From contig DDVS01000008.1 of the NCBI GenBank assembly GCA_002345565.1, positions 1 through 64,000 on the forward strand: 64,000 bases of DNA. The letters run 5' to 3'. Below, one piece after another: positions 1-7,997 of the stretch. The position numbers and the translations under genes are program-made. The notes beneath the pieces are model-generated. The model was not told the DNA's origin. It searched no databases and worked only from the letters and a program-made list of their open reading frames with translations. Within the stretch, counting starts at the first letter, position 1; each line of letters opens with the position of its first letter. This DNA is from Flavobacteriales bacterium UBA2306. Lineage in GTDB: Bacteria > Bacteroidota > Bacteroidia > Flavobacteriales > Weeksellaceae.

Positions 1-68
1 TAACATAGAACATCAGGGCTATAGGTTTCAGCATTCAAAAAAGTTTTTTCTACATCAGCTCGTACCAT
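1..68 (-). CDS. N-terminal fragment of an unidentified protein (cut by window edge)
   Basis: On the minus strand an ATG at 68-66 opens a frame of 22 codons without a stop to the window edge, beginning MVRADVEKTF and running to a Cys codon at positions 5-3. It lies downstream of the EamA gene in the same direction with a gap of 28 bases, so it may be the next gene of that group. Twenty-two residues are too few to recognise a family. Confidence 0.4.
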   Translation of the reverse strand, partial: MVRADVEKTFLNAETYSPDVLC

Positions 69-96
69 AATTTGTTAGATCATTTGATTGTCACAC

Positions 97-978
97 CTAA
101 ATTACCTTCGGTTTACTTCTCAAAAATATCAGACCAGCCAAAATAATCAATGCGCCAACAGATTGCTGAGTTGTCAGTTTTTCTCCATCCAAAATTCCCC
201 ATATGATTGCTACGATTGGCATCAATAAAGTAACTGTAGAAGCGAACAGTGGAGTAGATATACTCAATAACTTATAATTCATCATCATCGCTAATCCGGT
301 TCCGAAAATGGATAAGATTGCTACAAATCCTAATCCTTCCAACGTACTTTGATTCAGACTAAAATCTTTGAGAAATCCTGAGAAAACCAAAGCAATCAAG
401 GACGGTAAAAACAAAACGAATGAAAACACATAAGCCGACATCAGAATGGCCGGGACTTCGTACAATTTGGATTTGATAGTTGTTGTACAGATTGCATAGA
501 GTAGAACAGCCAAAATTAATAATAGAATTGGATAGATTTTAATTTCACCACTTTCACCGCTTCCTAGAGCCAATAGACAAGCACCAACAAAACTTATTAG
601 AACGCCAATCAGTTGTTTTTTTGTTGTGGAGAATTTCCAAACTAAAGAACCGACGATAATCACAAAAATCGGCATCATAGAATTGATGATTCCAGCAATA
701 CTACTGCTGATTTCTGTCTCTGCCATTGGAAAAAGAAACATCGGGATGAAACTCCCTGTCAATGCCGCAATGATTAGCCAAATTGTATGTTGCTTTGGGA
801 ATTTTTTTATTTTAGAAATGGCGTAAGGCATCAAGACGATTCCCGAAATTAGGACACGCAATGCGCCCACTTCATAAGGATTGAAGTGTTCCAGAGATTT
901 TTTTATCAATATAAATGATGAACCCCAAATGACAGACAACGCTATCAGAAGAACCCATTTTTGTTTTTCAGTATTCAA
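97..978 (-). CDS. EamA/DMT-superfamily transporter
   Basis: This is a 293-residue, very hydrophobic protein of the drug/metabolite transporter superfamily, predicted to have ten membrane helices in two EamA repeats (about residues 8-140 and 150-288). The first helix carries the typical WGSSF motif (residues 19-23). Substrate is unknown; relatives export amino acids, metabolites or drugs across the inner membrane. The only plausible start is a TTG whose last two bases overlap the TGA stop of aat (shared TTGA), so translation is probably coupled to aat. No nearby ATG gives a full first helix. Family assignment is firm, function is not. Confidence 0.85.
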   Translation of the reverse strand: MNTEKQKWVLLIALSVIWGSSFILIKKSLEHFNPYEVGALRVLISGIVLMPYAISKIKKFPKQHTIWLIIAALTGSFIPMFLFPMAETEISSSIAGIINSMMPIFVIIVGSLVWKFSTTKKQLIGVLISFVGACLLALGSGESGEIKIYPILLLILAVLLYAICTTTIKSKLYEVPAILMSAYVFSFVLFLPSLIALVFSGFLKDFSLNQSTLEGLGFVAILSIFGTGLAMMMNYKLLSISTPLFASTVTLLMPIVAIIWGILDGEKLTTQQSVGALIILAGLIFLRSKPKVI

Positions 979-1622
979 GATTTTTGTTGTTTTAAGAGTT
1001 TTAAATAATCGATTTTCGGAATCATCTTTGCGCCAAGACTTTCCAGATGTTCAGAATGGATTTGGCAGTCAATCAGTTCCCATTCATTTTGATATTTGGT
1101 TGTGAAATGGATAAATCCTGCTTTCGAAGCGTTGGAAACTTTGGAAAACATACTTTCACCACAGAAGACATTTCCAACTTGGATTCCATAAAATCCTCCG
1201 ACCAATTCGCCATTTTGCCACACTTCAAAGCTTTTCGCTTTACCAAATTGATGAAGTTTTACAAAAGAATCAATGAGTTCCTCATTTATCCAAGTTCCGT
1301 TTTGTCCTTTTCGTTCAGCTGTTTTGCAGTTTCTCATCACTTCTTCGAAACATTGATTTTCCGTGAATTCAAAGATATTATCTCTCAAAATTTTCTTCAT
1401 CGATTTTGAGATTTTGATTTCATTAGGGAACATCACAAATCTTGGGTCAGGACACCACCAAAGAATTTCCTCGCCTTCATTATACCAAGGAAATAATCCC
1501 AATTGATAAGCAAACCATAGTCTTTCGGGCTTCAAATCACCACCAATCGCCATCAACCCATCTTCAGGGTCATAAAGCTCTGGGTCGGGAAAAGAAATAT
1601 CATCAGGGTCTAACCAAATCAT
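975..1622 (-). CDS. aat: Leucyl/phenylalanyl-tRNA--protein transferase
   Basis: Aat transfers Leu or Phe from aminoacyl-tRNA to proteins with N-terminal Lys or Arg, marking them for ClpS/ClpAP degradation (N-degron pathway) in the cytoplasm. The 215-residue length is normal for the family. The diagnostic block near residues 38-62 (AYQLGLFPWYNEG followed by WWCPDPR) and the GGFYGI-x-GNVFCGESMFS segment (residues 142-160) match the family. ATG start at 1622. It overlaps the EamA transporter by four bases and is likely the first gene of that pair. Nothing looks damaged. Confidence 0.95.
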   Translation of the reverse strand: MIWLDPDDISFPDPELYDPEDGLMAIGGDLKPERLWFAYQLGLFPWYNEGEEILWWCPDPRFVMFPNEIKISKSMKKILRDNIFEFTENQCFEEVMRNCKTAERKGQNGTWINEELIDSFVKLHQFGKAKSFEVWQNGELVGGFYGIQVGNVFCGESMFSKVSNASKAGFIHFTTKYQNEWELIDCQIHSEHLESLGAKMIPKIDYLKLLKQQKS

Positions 1623-1686
1623 TTTTAATAATGAAATTTAATGGAAGTTTATTTGTTAAATCAGCACAATCTGTGAGAAAATTATT

Positions 1687-3051
1687 TTATCTAATCTTGA
1701 TTTCATTAATAGACTTAACAAAACCAAGTCGAACATCTTCATAATTCTCGTGTTTCCCATTTTTCACAACCCATTTTCCGGCAACCAATGTTCCCAAAAG
1801 ATGTGACGAATCCGATGAATAAAGAATCGTATTACAAAGATTTTTGAGTGAAGAAGTCTCAATCAAAGGCGCTTTTGCATCCATCACAATCGCATCAAAA
1901 CTTTGTCCGATTTTGAAGAAATTGTCGTTCTCAAATCCCATCGACTTTCGTCCGGATTTCCAAGCGGTTTTCAACGCATTGAATCCGCTGTCTCCAAGAT
2001 TGGGTTTGAAAAAAGTATCGCGTCTGTGCGTATTGATTCTTTGACCATAATCTAACAAACGCAAATCTTCCAAAGGATTCACACAAATCTGGCTGTCTGT
2101 TCCAATTGACCAGTTTCCACCAAAATTCTGATAATCTTTGAATCGGAATCTTCCATCACCAAGATTTCCTTCTGTTGATGGGCAAAGTACGATGTTAGTA
2201 CCAGATTTTGCAATGCCTTCAACTTCATTATCCTCAAGATGTGTACAGTGGATTAGATTGAAATTTTCATTCACATCACAATTTTCCAAAAGCCATTCTG
2301 CAGGTCTTTTTCCGTAGAAATCCACACAATCTTTGATTTCTTTCAGCTGTTCTGCGATATGAATATGAAACGGATAATCCTTAGAAAGCAAAGAAGATTC
2401 TATCAAATCCTCTTTCTGAACAGCTCTCAAAGAATGCGAACCAACCGCAAGATTCGCCTTGTCATAAAAATGAATCGATTTTTTAGAAGCTTCTAATAAT
2501 TGGTAATAATCATCAATCGATTTCGAAATAAAACGTCTCTGCAAATCGTAAGGTTCAGTCCCAAAATTCCCTTTCTGATAAAACATTGGAATCAAAGTAA
2601 TTCTAATTCCAGCTCTTTTCGCCGCAGAAACCAATCTTTCTCCTAATTCTGAGAGATTTTGATAAGGTTTCCCATTTTTATCGTGATGCACATAATGGAA
2701 CTCCGCAACCGATGTATAACCGTTTCTTAGCATTTCTGCGTACAACATTGCTGCAACATCTTCCATTTGTTCCGGCGAAAGCGAAAGCGCAATTCTGTAC
2801 ATCGCATCGCGCCAGCTCCAGAAATCGTCAGGAACTTCCGAACCTTCAAAATATTCCGCCAATCCGCACATCGCATATTGGAAAGCGTGCGAATGCGCAT
2901 TCTGAAATCCAGGCAAAACATAACCGTCAACATATTCGCCTTCGGGGTTTTCCGCGGTTTTCAGTTCAGAGATATTTCCGGATTCGTCCAGCTTTACAAA
3001 AGCATTTTCCAACCATCCGTTTTCGGTCAATAATCCTTTGAATGTGTACAT
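1687..3051 (-). CDS. hutF: Formimidoylglutamate deiminase
   Basis: A 454-residue amidohydrolase-superfamily enzyme that fits HutF, which deaminates N-formimidoyl-L-glutamate to N-formyl-L-glutamate and ammonia in the five-step histidine degradation route. Metal ligands are visible: the H-x-H pair in NAHSHAFQ (H53, H55), a later HIHIAEQ segment near residue 230 and the Asp of IGTDSQICVNP near residue 318. The YAMCGLAEY segment after the first metal motif is characteristic of HutF. Its neighbour upstream on the same strand (3320-4129) is the N-formylglutamate amidohydrolase that uses its product, which strongly supports the call. hutH, hutU and hutI are not in the window. Confidence 0.9.
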   Translation of the reverse strand: MYTFKGLLTENGWLENAFVKLDESGNISELKTAENPEGEYVDGYVLPGFQNAHSHAFQYAMCGLAEYFEGSEVPDDFWSWRDAMYRIALSLSPEQMEDVAAMLYAEMLRNGYTSVAEFHYVHHDKNGKPYQNLSELGERLVSAAKRAGIRITLIPMFYQKGNFGTEPYDLQRRFISKSIDDYYQLLEASKKSIHFYDKANLAVGSHSLRAVQKEDLIESSLLSKDYPFHIHIAEQLKEIKDCVDFYGKRPAEWLLENCDVNENFNLIHCTHLEDNEVEGIAKSGTNIVLCPSTEGNLGDGRFRFKDYQNFGGNWSIGTDSQICVNPLEDLRLLDYGQRINTHRRDTFFKPNLGDSGFNALKTAWKSGRKSMGFENDNFFKIGQSFDAIVMDAKAPLIETSSLKNLCNTILYSSDSSHLLGTLVAGKWVVKNGKHENYEDVRLGFVKSINEIKIR

Positions 3052-3090
3052 TTTAGTTGTTAGTTGTTATTTAATTTGTTGTCAGGATTT

Positions 3091-3250
3091 TGTCATCCTG
3101 AGGCTCTCGAAGGATTTTCGAAGCCTTTTATATTTATTAATTGATTACATCGAACCACTGCGTTAAGTTTGGGCAGCTTAATCCGCCTGTAGTTTATCCT
3201 GAGCTTGTCGAAGGGCTCCCAATTTGTCACTCTGAGGTTCTCGAAGAGTC
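3091..3250. repeat. Cluster of three degenerate intergenic repeats (CCTGAG..TCGAAGG type)
   Basis: Three imperfect copies lie at about 3092-3117, 3194-3214 and 3226-3247 in the gap between hutG and hutF. Each has the core CTGAG-x-x-T-TCGAAG. Related copies occur at 43115-43140 and, inside the icmF coding region, at 50034-50063. The element is partly self-complementary and resembles the dispersed palindromic intergenic repeats common in flavobacterial genomes. An open frame across it (3093-3278, minus) is considered spurious. Confidence 0.7.
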
Positions 3251-3319
3251 CGCTCCAGTCGGGCTGCGAGTGATTCAACGTTTCAAAGAATCTGCAAAAT
3301 CAGCTTAATCAGCGAGAAT

Positions 3320-4129
3320 TTATATTTTATTTATAGTTTCAATAAGATTCACCAGTGTTTTCTTCAAAACCTTTTGAATTCGTTCTGCATTGCCTTCATC
3401 ATAAACTGTTTCCGAAGAATCCATATACTTGGTCTTACACATTTCCAATTGCAAAGCGTGAATGTTTTCACTCGGTTTTCCAAAATTCCTAGTTATAAAA
3501 CCACCTTTGAAAGGGTAGTTATGAGAAAATTCGTAACCATTATTTTGTAGAGAATCGACTGCGGTTTTAGTCAATTCAGGATGAGCAGAAGTTTCATCAT
3601 TATCACCAAGAATCAAATCCGGAAAATCCTCCGAACGAATTCCCGGAACAGATTTCCTTATCGAATGTGCATCAAACAACAATGCTTTCCCGAACTTTTT
3701 TTTGGTTTCTTTTAAAAGCTCAGCCAGTTTTTCTTGATAAGGTTTGTGATACAGTTCAACTCGTCTGGAAACTTCTTCTTGATTTGGAATATAATCGTCA
3801 ATATAGATTTTATTTCCATTGAAATCTGTAATCGTCACAACATCCGTAATTACTCTTCCGTCATTATAAAGCGGTTGATTTTTCGGATTTCTGTTAAGGT
3901 CAACAACCCATCTGCTGTAATTAGCAACAATAATTGTTATTCCAAGTTCTGTTGCAAAAGCGTAAAGTTTATCGATGAACCAATCTGTATCATCCAATTG
4001 ATTTGAAACTTCTGAGTTCATCTTAGATTTTATATCATCTGGAATAAAAGTTCCGGCGTGTGGAACACTTATGATAACAGGGACTTTCGCAACTGTCGGC
4101 TCAATGATTTTAAAGATTTGCATAATCAT
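3320..4129 (-). CDS. hutG: N-formylglutamate amidohydrolase
   Basis: A 269-residue member of the FGase family (PF05013), which hydrolyses N-formyl-L-glutamate to glutamate and formate. Family motifs are present: ISVPHAGTFIPDD (residues 20-32), DDTDWFIDKL (about 47-56), DLNRNP (about 73-78) and LLFDAHSIRKSVPG (about 149-162) with probable metal-binding His/Asp residues. It precedes hutF on the same strand, so the pair completes the HutF/HutG branch of histidine breakdown. A second ATG lies two codons downstream (4123); either may be used. The 268-base gap to hutF holds repeats rather than an obvious promoter. Confidence 0.9.
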   Translation of the reverse strand: MIMQIFKIIEPTVAKVPVIISVPHAGTFIPDDIKSKMNSEVSNQLDDTDWFIDKLYAFATELGITIIVANYSRWVVDLNRNPKNQPLYNDGRVITDVVTITDFNGNKIYIDDYIPNQEEVSRRVELYHKPYQEKLAELLKETKKKFGKALLFDAHSIRKSVPGIRSEDFPDLILGDNDETSAHPELTKTAVDSLQNNGYEFSHNYPFKGGFITRNFGKPSENIHALQLEMCKTKYMDSSETVYDEGNAERIQKVLKKTLVNLIETINKI

Positions 4130-4150
4130 TTATAATGACCTCGAATTTAT

Positions 4151-4187
4151 AAAAAAATTCCCTGCACGAATGAATGTACAGGGAAGT
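4151..4187 (-). terminator. Rho-independent terminator of the DUF3127 gene
   Basis: Inverted repeat TTCCCTG...CAGGGAA (arms 4158-4164 and 4179-4185); on the minus strand it is followed by a run of seven T. It lies 23 bases after the stop of the gene at 4211-4594 and just upstream of hutG. Confidence 0.8.
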
Positions 4188-4210
4188 TTATTTTCAATTA
4201 AATTTTTTAA

Positions 4211-4594
4211 TTAGAAAGGCAAATCATCATCTTCGTCCTCAGCAAAAACATTTTTGTTTTCAGTTGCAGGAGTTCCACCTTGACTAGGAGATGCTTGAGT
4301 TGGCTCGTTAAAATCTGTAGCCGCATCTTTTTCAATTCTCCATCCTACGATAGAGTTGAAATATTTCACCTCACCTTGGGGGCTGGTCCATTCTCTACCT
4401 CTGATGTTGATATGAACTTTTACTTTATTTCCAATTTGGAGTGTGTTTAGTAAATCAACTTTATCTTGTGTAAATTCAATATTAATTGGTTGCGGATACT
4501 GTTCTTCAGTTAAAAGAACCAGTTCTTTTTTTTGAAATCCACTTGCAAATGTTTGTAAATCAGAAATTTTCTTTATCGTTCCTGTTAATTCCAT
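4211..4594 (-). CDS. DUF3127 OB-fold protein with SSB-like acidic C-terminal tip
   Basis: The 127-residue protein matches the DUF3127 family, a small Bacteroidota family predicted to form an OB-fold (about residues 1-93, starting MELTGTIKKI and including KVKVHINIRGREW). After a Thr/Ser/Pro/Gly-rich linker (about 96-115) it ends EDEDDDLPF. That tip closely resembles the DDDIPF end of single-stranded DNA-binding protein, which recruits repair and replication enzymes. A role on single-stranded nucleic acid or in the SSB interactome is therefore suggested, but this is inference. It is a single-gene unit with its own terminator and sits divergently from the tRNA cluster. ATG start at 4594. Confidence 0.85.
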   Translation of the reverse strand: MELTGTIKKISDLQTFASGFQKKELVLLTEEQYPQPINIEFTQDKVDLLNTLQIGNKVKVHINIRGREWTSPQGEVKYFNSIVGWRIEKDAATDFNEPTQASPSQGGTPATENKNVFAEDEDDDLPF

Positions 4595-4690
4595 ATCTCG
4601 AAAATGTTTTAAGTGTGTAAAGGTAATAAAAAGTATTGATGTTATTAAAAAACCTGATGTGAAAAAACTTTAAAAAAAGATTGGTTTTAG

Positions 4691-4722
4691 TTTGGAGGGA
4701 ATGTAAAAGTGTTATATATTTG
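4691..4722 (+). promoter_or_regulatory. Promoter of the Leu-Gly-Leu tRNA cluster
   Basis: TTTG at 4691-4694, a 20-base spacer and TATATTTG at 4715-4722 match the Bacteroidota housekeeping promoter (TTTG, 17-23 bases, TAnnTTTG). It ends 40 bases before the first tRNA. Confidence 0.8.
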
Positions 4723-4762
4723 CACTCACCAAAACGAAAGAAAAGAAGTTCTTAAAAACAAT

Positions 4763-4844
4763 GCGGATGTGGTGTAATTGGTAGCCACGCCAGACTTAGG
4801 ATCTGGTGCTTCACGGCGTGGGGGTTCGAGTCCCTTCATCCGCA
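4763..4844 (+). tRNA. tRNA-Leu (anticodon TAG)
   Basis: The acceptor stem GCGGATG pairs with CATCCGC (4837-4843). The anticodon stem CCAGA/TCTGG encloses the loop CTTAGGA, giving anticodon TAG, which reads CTA-type leucine codons. A long variable arm fits a class II tRNA, and the T-loop GTTCGAG is present. The terminal CCA is not encoded (the discriminator A is followed by CA). First of three tRNAs in one transcript. Confidence 0.95.
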
Positions 4845-4884
4845 CAATGATAAAAATTTCTAAGCAATTAGGAATTTTTTTTAT

Positions 4885-4957
4885 GCGAAAATAGCTCAGC
4901 TGGTAGAGCACAACCTTGCCAAGGTTGGGGTCGCGGGTTCGAATCCCGTTTTTCGCT
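4885..4957 (+). tRNA. tRNA-Gly (anticodon GCC)
   Basis: The acceptor stem GCGAAAA pairs with TTTTCGC (4950-4956), with discriminator T at 4957. The anticodon stem CAACC/GGTTG encloses TTGCCAA, giving anticodon GCC (glycine). The D-arm AGCTCAGCTGGTAGAGC and T-loop GTTCGAA are standard. The CCA end is not encoded. It lies 40 bases after the first tRNA-Leu. Confidence 0.96.
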
Positions 4958-4969
4958 CAAGTTCTACTT

Positions 4970-5053
4970 GCCCTGGTGGTGGAATTGGTAGACACGCAGG
5001 ACTTAAAATCCTGTGTCCGCAAGGACGTACGGGTTCAAGTCCCGTCTGGGGTA
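4970..5053 (+). tRNA. tRNA-Leu (anticodon TAA)
   Basis: The acceptor stem GCCCTGG pairs with CTGGGGT through three G-T wobbles. The anticodon stem CAGGA/TCCTG encloses CTTAAAA, giving anticodon TAA (leucine, TTA/TTG codons). The long variable arm (TGTCCGCAAGGACG) marks a class II tRNA, and the T-arm ACGGG/CCCGT is perfect. It starts 12 bases after tRNA-Gly, so the three are surely one transcript. Confidence 0.94.
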
Positions 5054-5055
5054 CA

Positions 5056-5092
5056 AAAAGCTTTCTTAATTTTTAAGAAAGCTTTTTTGTTT
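5056..5092 (+). terminator. Terminator of the tRNA cluster
   Basis: Near-perfect 14-bp hairpin, arms 5056-5069 and 5073-5086 (core AAGCTTTCTTAA), running into a T-rich tract. It begins three bases after the last tRNA. Confidence 0.92.
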
Positions 5093-5120
5093 TTTAATCA
5101 ATCTAAATGATTGTATAATA

Positions 5121-5158
5121 AAAAAGCCAAGAATTCAATATTCTTGGCTTTTGTTTTT
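5121..5158 (-). terminator. Terminator of the YpfJ-type peptidase gene
   Basis: The hairpin AAAAGCCAAGAAT / ATTCTTGGCTTTT lies 14 bases beyond the stop of the minus-strand gene at 5172. It has A/T runs on both sides, so it may work in both directions. Confidence 0.85.
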
Positions 5159-5171
5159 AATAATATTTTTT

Positions 5172-6017
5172 TTATCTCAATAACTCACTAAAAGTATCAC
5201 CTTGTCTGATATCACCAGTATTGTAGCCTCTCATAAACCATTCTTCTCGTTGGGCGGAAGAACCGTGGGTAAAACTTTCTTGGTTGACATAACCTTGTCC
5301 TCTTTTCTGGATATTATCATCACCAACTGCTGCTGCTGCGCTCATCGCTTCCTGAATATCGCCAGGTTCTAGAATCTTTTCTCTGTTATCGGTTTGCTTT
5401 GCCCAAAGTCCTGCATAGAAATCCGCCTGCAATTCGTTGGCAACAGAGATTCTGTTGGCTTGAGATTCGCTTCCTCGTTGGCTTAATTGATGAACTTTAT
5501 CCAATGTTCCTAATAGGTTCTGGATATGATGTCCATATTCGTGGCCGAGAACATAAGCCACTGTGAATTGTCCAACCTGTGCTCCAAATTTCTGTTGAAG
5601 TTCATTGAAGAAACTCATATCCATATAGATGGTTTGGTCTGACGGACAATAAAAAGGTCCCATTTCTGACTGTGCAGTTCCACAACCTGAATCTGTTGTG
5701 CTTTCAAACAATACGACTTTCGCAGGTCTGAATTGGATTCCGTTTTCCTGAAAAACCTTTTCCCAAGTTTGCTCATTTTCTTTAGTTAGCATTCTGACAA
5801 ATTCTCTGATGTTGAGCTCTTCTTTGGTAAGTTGTCTCTCTTCTGTTTGTTGAGGCACAGAATTGCTGTTTTGTAAAATTGCAGATGGATCGCCTCCTAG
5901 AAAAAAAACAATAGCTGCAATAATGATGGTTCCTAATCCACCGCCAACAAGCATGCCGCCGCCGCCGGAGCCACGTCTGTCATCTACGTTGTCACTTCTG
6001 TCGTTGGTCCATTTCAT
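5172..6017 (-). CDS. ypfJ: Neutral zinc metallopeptidase, YpfJ family
   Basis: The 281-residue protein matches the Zn-peptidase family PF04228 (YpfJ/KPN_02809). An Arg/Asp/Gly-rich N-terminus (residues 1-18) is followed by one membrane helix (about 21-43). The large C-terminal domain carries the zinc motif GHEYGHHIQN (HExxH), the upstream SGCGTAQSEMGPFYCP signature and a NELQADFYAG segment that supplies a further ligand. The catalytic domain should face the periplasm or cell surface. Physiological substrates are not known. It has its own terminator and no operon partner. Family identification is secure. Confidence 0.92.
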   Translation of the reverse strand: MKWTNDRSDNVDDRRGSGGGGMLVGGGLGTIIIAAIVFFLGGDPSAILQNSNSVPQQTEERQLTKEELNIREFVRMLTKENEQTWEKVFQENGIQFRPAKVVLFESTTDSGCGTAQSEMGPFYCPSDQTIYMDMSFFNELQQKFGAQVGQFTVAYVLGHEYGHHIQNLLGTLDKVHQLSQRGSESQANRISVANELQADFYAGLWAKQTDNREKILEPGDIQEAMSAAAAVGDDNIQKRGQGYVNQESFTHGSSAQREEWFMRGYNTGDIRQGDTFSELLR

Positions 6018-6170
6018 AACTTAGATTATGTTATTTTTAAAATTCATAGTTCTTTCTGGAAAAGAAAATCAACAATAATTTTACTAAAAAATATTATTGT
6101 TGAAATTTCTTAGAATAACTTTCCACAGACAAAAAAGATGCCTAATTTATTAAGACTTTAAAAATTAAAT

Positions 6171-6662
6171 CTAAAGCTTAGATGTTTTATTATTGAAATC
6201 AATCATTTTCAAAGCGGTAACGGCAGCTTCTACGCCTTTGTTTCCAAGATTTCCTCCACTTCTTGCGATAGATTGTTCTTTGGTGTCATCCGTAAGCACA
6301 CAGAAAATTGCTGGTGTATCGGTCAAGATATTACAATCTTTGATGCCTTGTGTAACGCCAGAACAAACATAATCGAAATGTGGGGTTTCTCCACGAATCA
6401 CATTGCCTATTGCGATAACTGCCGCGAACTTGTTTGATTTGCAAAGTTTCATACTTGCAAAGCTTAATTCGAAAGCACCTGGAACGTAATAGATATGAAT
6501 GTTTTCTTCTTTTATACCTTCTGCTTTTAGCGTTTCGATTGCGCCGTTGCGAAGGTTGTAGGTTACGAAATCGTTCCACTCAGAAACAACAATGCCGATT
6601 GAATATTCATCGGCATTGGAAATGTTGAGTGGCTTATAATCTGATAGATTAGTTGTTGCCAT
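6171..6662 (-). CDS. ribH: 6,7-dimethyl-8-ribityllumazine synthase
   Basis: RibH condenses 5-amino-6-ribitylaminouracil with 3,4-dihydroxy-2-butanone 4-phosphate to form the lumazine precursor of riboflavin, usually as an icosahedral or pentameric shell. The 163 residues contain the VPGAFELSFA block (about 54-63), GNVIRGETPHFDYVC (about 85-99, with the catalytic His) and the C-terminal NLGNKGVEAA phosphate-binding segment. ATG at 6662 lies three bases after the stop of the TPR protein gene, so the two are cotranscribed. Other rib genes are not nearby and no FMN riboswitch is visible. Confidence 0.96.
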   Translation of the reverse strand: MATTNLSDYKPLNISNADEYSIGIVVSEWNDFVTYNLRNGAIETLKAEGIKEENIHIYYVPGAFELSFASMKLCKSNKFAAVIAIGNVIRGETPHFDYVCSGVTQGIKDCNILTDTPAIFCVLTDDTKEQSIARSGGNLGNKGVEAAVTALKMIDFNNKTSKL

Positions 6663-6665
6663 TGT

Positions 6666-7370
6666 TTAGTAATATTTTGTCATTTCTATGAAAGCATCGG
6701 ATTGTCCGTTGTCATAGTCCTGATATTTTTCGTCGATTGTAGCGAAATATTTTTTAGCATCAGCATTTTTCTTAAGTGCCAAAGCCAACATTCCTGCTTT
6801 TTTTGTAAAGTAATAAGAAGTGTAAGCATCATCAGAAGCAGAAGAAGCTTTGTCTGCCATAGCTAGCGCATCATCAGCCTTGTTAAGGTTTGAAAGACAG
6901 TCTGCCATTGCACCAAATTTAAGCGCTACCAAAACTTTGTTGTCTGAACTGAAGTTGTCCAACAAGTCGTAAGCTTTCTGATAATTTCCTTTTTTGAATT
7001 CTATCAATCCTGCGTTGTAAGCAGATAATTTACCAGCTTTTGTTCCGTTGTATTCATTGTAAGTTCCAATGAAACCTGGATTTGCAACAGATTTTCCGCC
7101 AAGAGCAAGGTCTTCTTTTCCGTCAGCTAAATTTTTCTGAGCAGCAAGATAACTTTTTGTAGCTTCCTCATTTTTAGGAGCAACGATGAACTGCTGATAT
7201 CCGAACCAACCCAAAACTGCAACAATCAGAACTATAAAACCGGTACTAAGTGCTTTTGAATTTTTTTCTAAGAATGATTCTATGTTAAGAGCTTCTTTGT
7301 CAAGGTCTTTGAAGAATTCTACAGTTTCTTTTCCTTCTTGTTCTTGGTTTTTGTTATGTTGGTTTGCCAT
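6666..7370 (-). CDS. Membrane-anchored tetratricopeptide protein (YfgM-like)
   Basis: The 234-residue protein has a charged cytoplasmic N-terminus (residues 1-41), one membrane helix (about 43-62, STGFIVLIVAVLGWFGYQQF) and a helical, Lys/Ala-rich domain with TPR-like repeats. The layout resembles YfgM of E. coli, an ancillary SecYEG/BamB-associated protein, but similarity is mainly architectural. It is the first gene of a unit with ribH. A TTG-N19-TAAATTTG promoter lies 23 bases upstream of the ATG. The C-terminus DAFIEMTKYY is intact. Confidence 0.75.
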   Translation of the reverse strand: MANQHNKNQEQEGKETVEFFKDLDKEALNIESFLEKNSKALSTGFIVLIVAVLGWFGYQQFIVAPKNEEATKSYLAAQKNLADGKEDLALGGKSVANPGFIGTYNEYNGTKAGKLSAYNAGLIEFKKGNYQKAYDLLDNFSSDNKVLVALKFGAMADCLSNLNKADDALAMADKASSASDDAYTSYYFTKKAGMLALALKKNADAKKYFATIDEKYQDYDNGQSDAFIEMTKYY

Positions 7371-7392
7371 AATTTTTTTAATAAATAGAATG

Positions 7393-7422
7393 CAAATTTA
7401 ATGTTTTCCTTTTGATATGCAA
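7393..7422 (-). promoter_or_regulatory. Promoter of the TPR protein-ribH unit
   Basis: On the minus strand TTG (7422-7420), 19 bases and TAAATTTG (7400-7393) match the phylum consensus and end 22 bases before the ATG at 7370. Confidence 0.75.
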
Positions 7423-7451
7423 AAACTTCTTTTTCTGAGGATTAAAATATT

Positions 7452-7988
7452 TTAATATTTCAGAATTGAATAAACTTCTGCGTTAAATTTTTTGAGTCTT
7501 TCTTCGCCGTCCAAATCTTTCAAATCAATCAAAAAACTGAACTGTGCAGGAATGGCGCCTTGTTTTGAAACTAGTTTTGCAGCAGCTTCCGTAGTTCCAC
7601 CGGTTGCTAAAAGGTCATCGTGAATCAAAACACGTTGTCCTTCTTTCAAATGTCCGGTTTTCATTTCAATTTCAGCAGAACCATATTCCAAATCATATTT
7701 TTCTCCGATGAAAGGCGGAGGTAATTTTCCAGCTTTTCTAATTAGAACAAAAGGAACATCCAAAGCAACAGCAATGGCTATCCCGAAAAGATAACCTCGG
7801 CTTTCGATTCCACAAACGACATCAATTTTTCCACGGCTGAAATTAGCCAAATCAGCGATTACTTCTTCATATAACTTTGGCTGAAGAAAAATCGGACAAA
7901 TATCTTTAAATTGAATTCCCGGAATTGGAAAGTCTGGAATGTTGTCTATTGTTTCTTCTAATTTCTTAATCAGTTCTGCAGATGCCAT
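7452..7988 (-). CDS. apt: Adenine phosphoribosyltransferase
   Basis: Apt makes AMP from adenine and PRPP (purine salvage, cytoplasm). The 178-residue length is usual. The PRPP-binding signature VLIHDDLLATGGTTEAAAKL (about residues 119-138) is complete, as are GIQFKDICP (24-32) and the GIESRGYLFG loop (about 60-69). ATG at 7988 lies nine bases after the stop of the lipoprotein gene, suggesting cotranscription. Confidence 0.96.
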   Translation of the reverse strand: MASAELIKKLEETIDNIPDFPIPGIQFKDICPIFLQPKLYEEVIADLANFSRGKIDVVCGIESRGYLFGIAIAVALDVPFVLIRKAGKLPPPFIGEKYDLEYGSAEIEMKTGHLKEGQRVLIHDDLLATGGTTEAAAKLVSKQGAIPAQFSFLIDLKDLDGEERLKKFNAEVYSILKY

Positions 7989-7997
7989 CTTCTATTT

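Noticed and set aside
4726..4911. Minus-strand open frame across the tRNA-Leu and tRNA-Gly genes
   Set aside because: It lies antisense to two clear tRNA genes and their promoter, and the product has no recognisable features.
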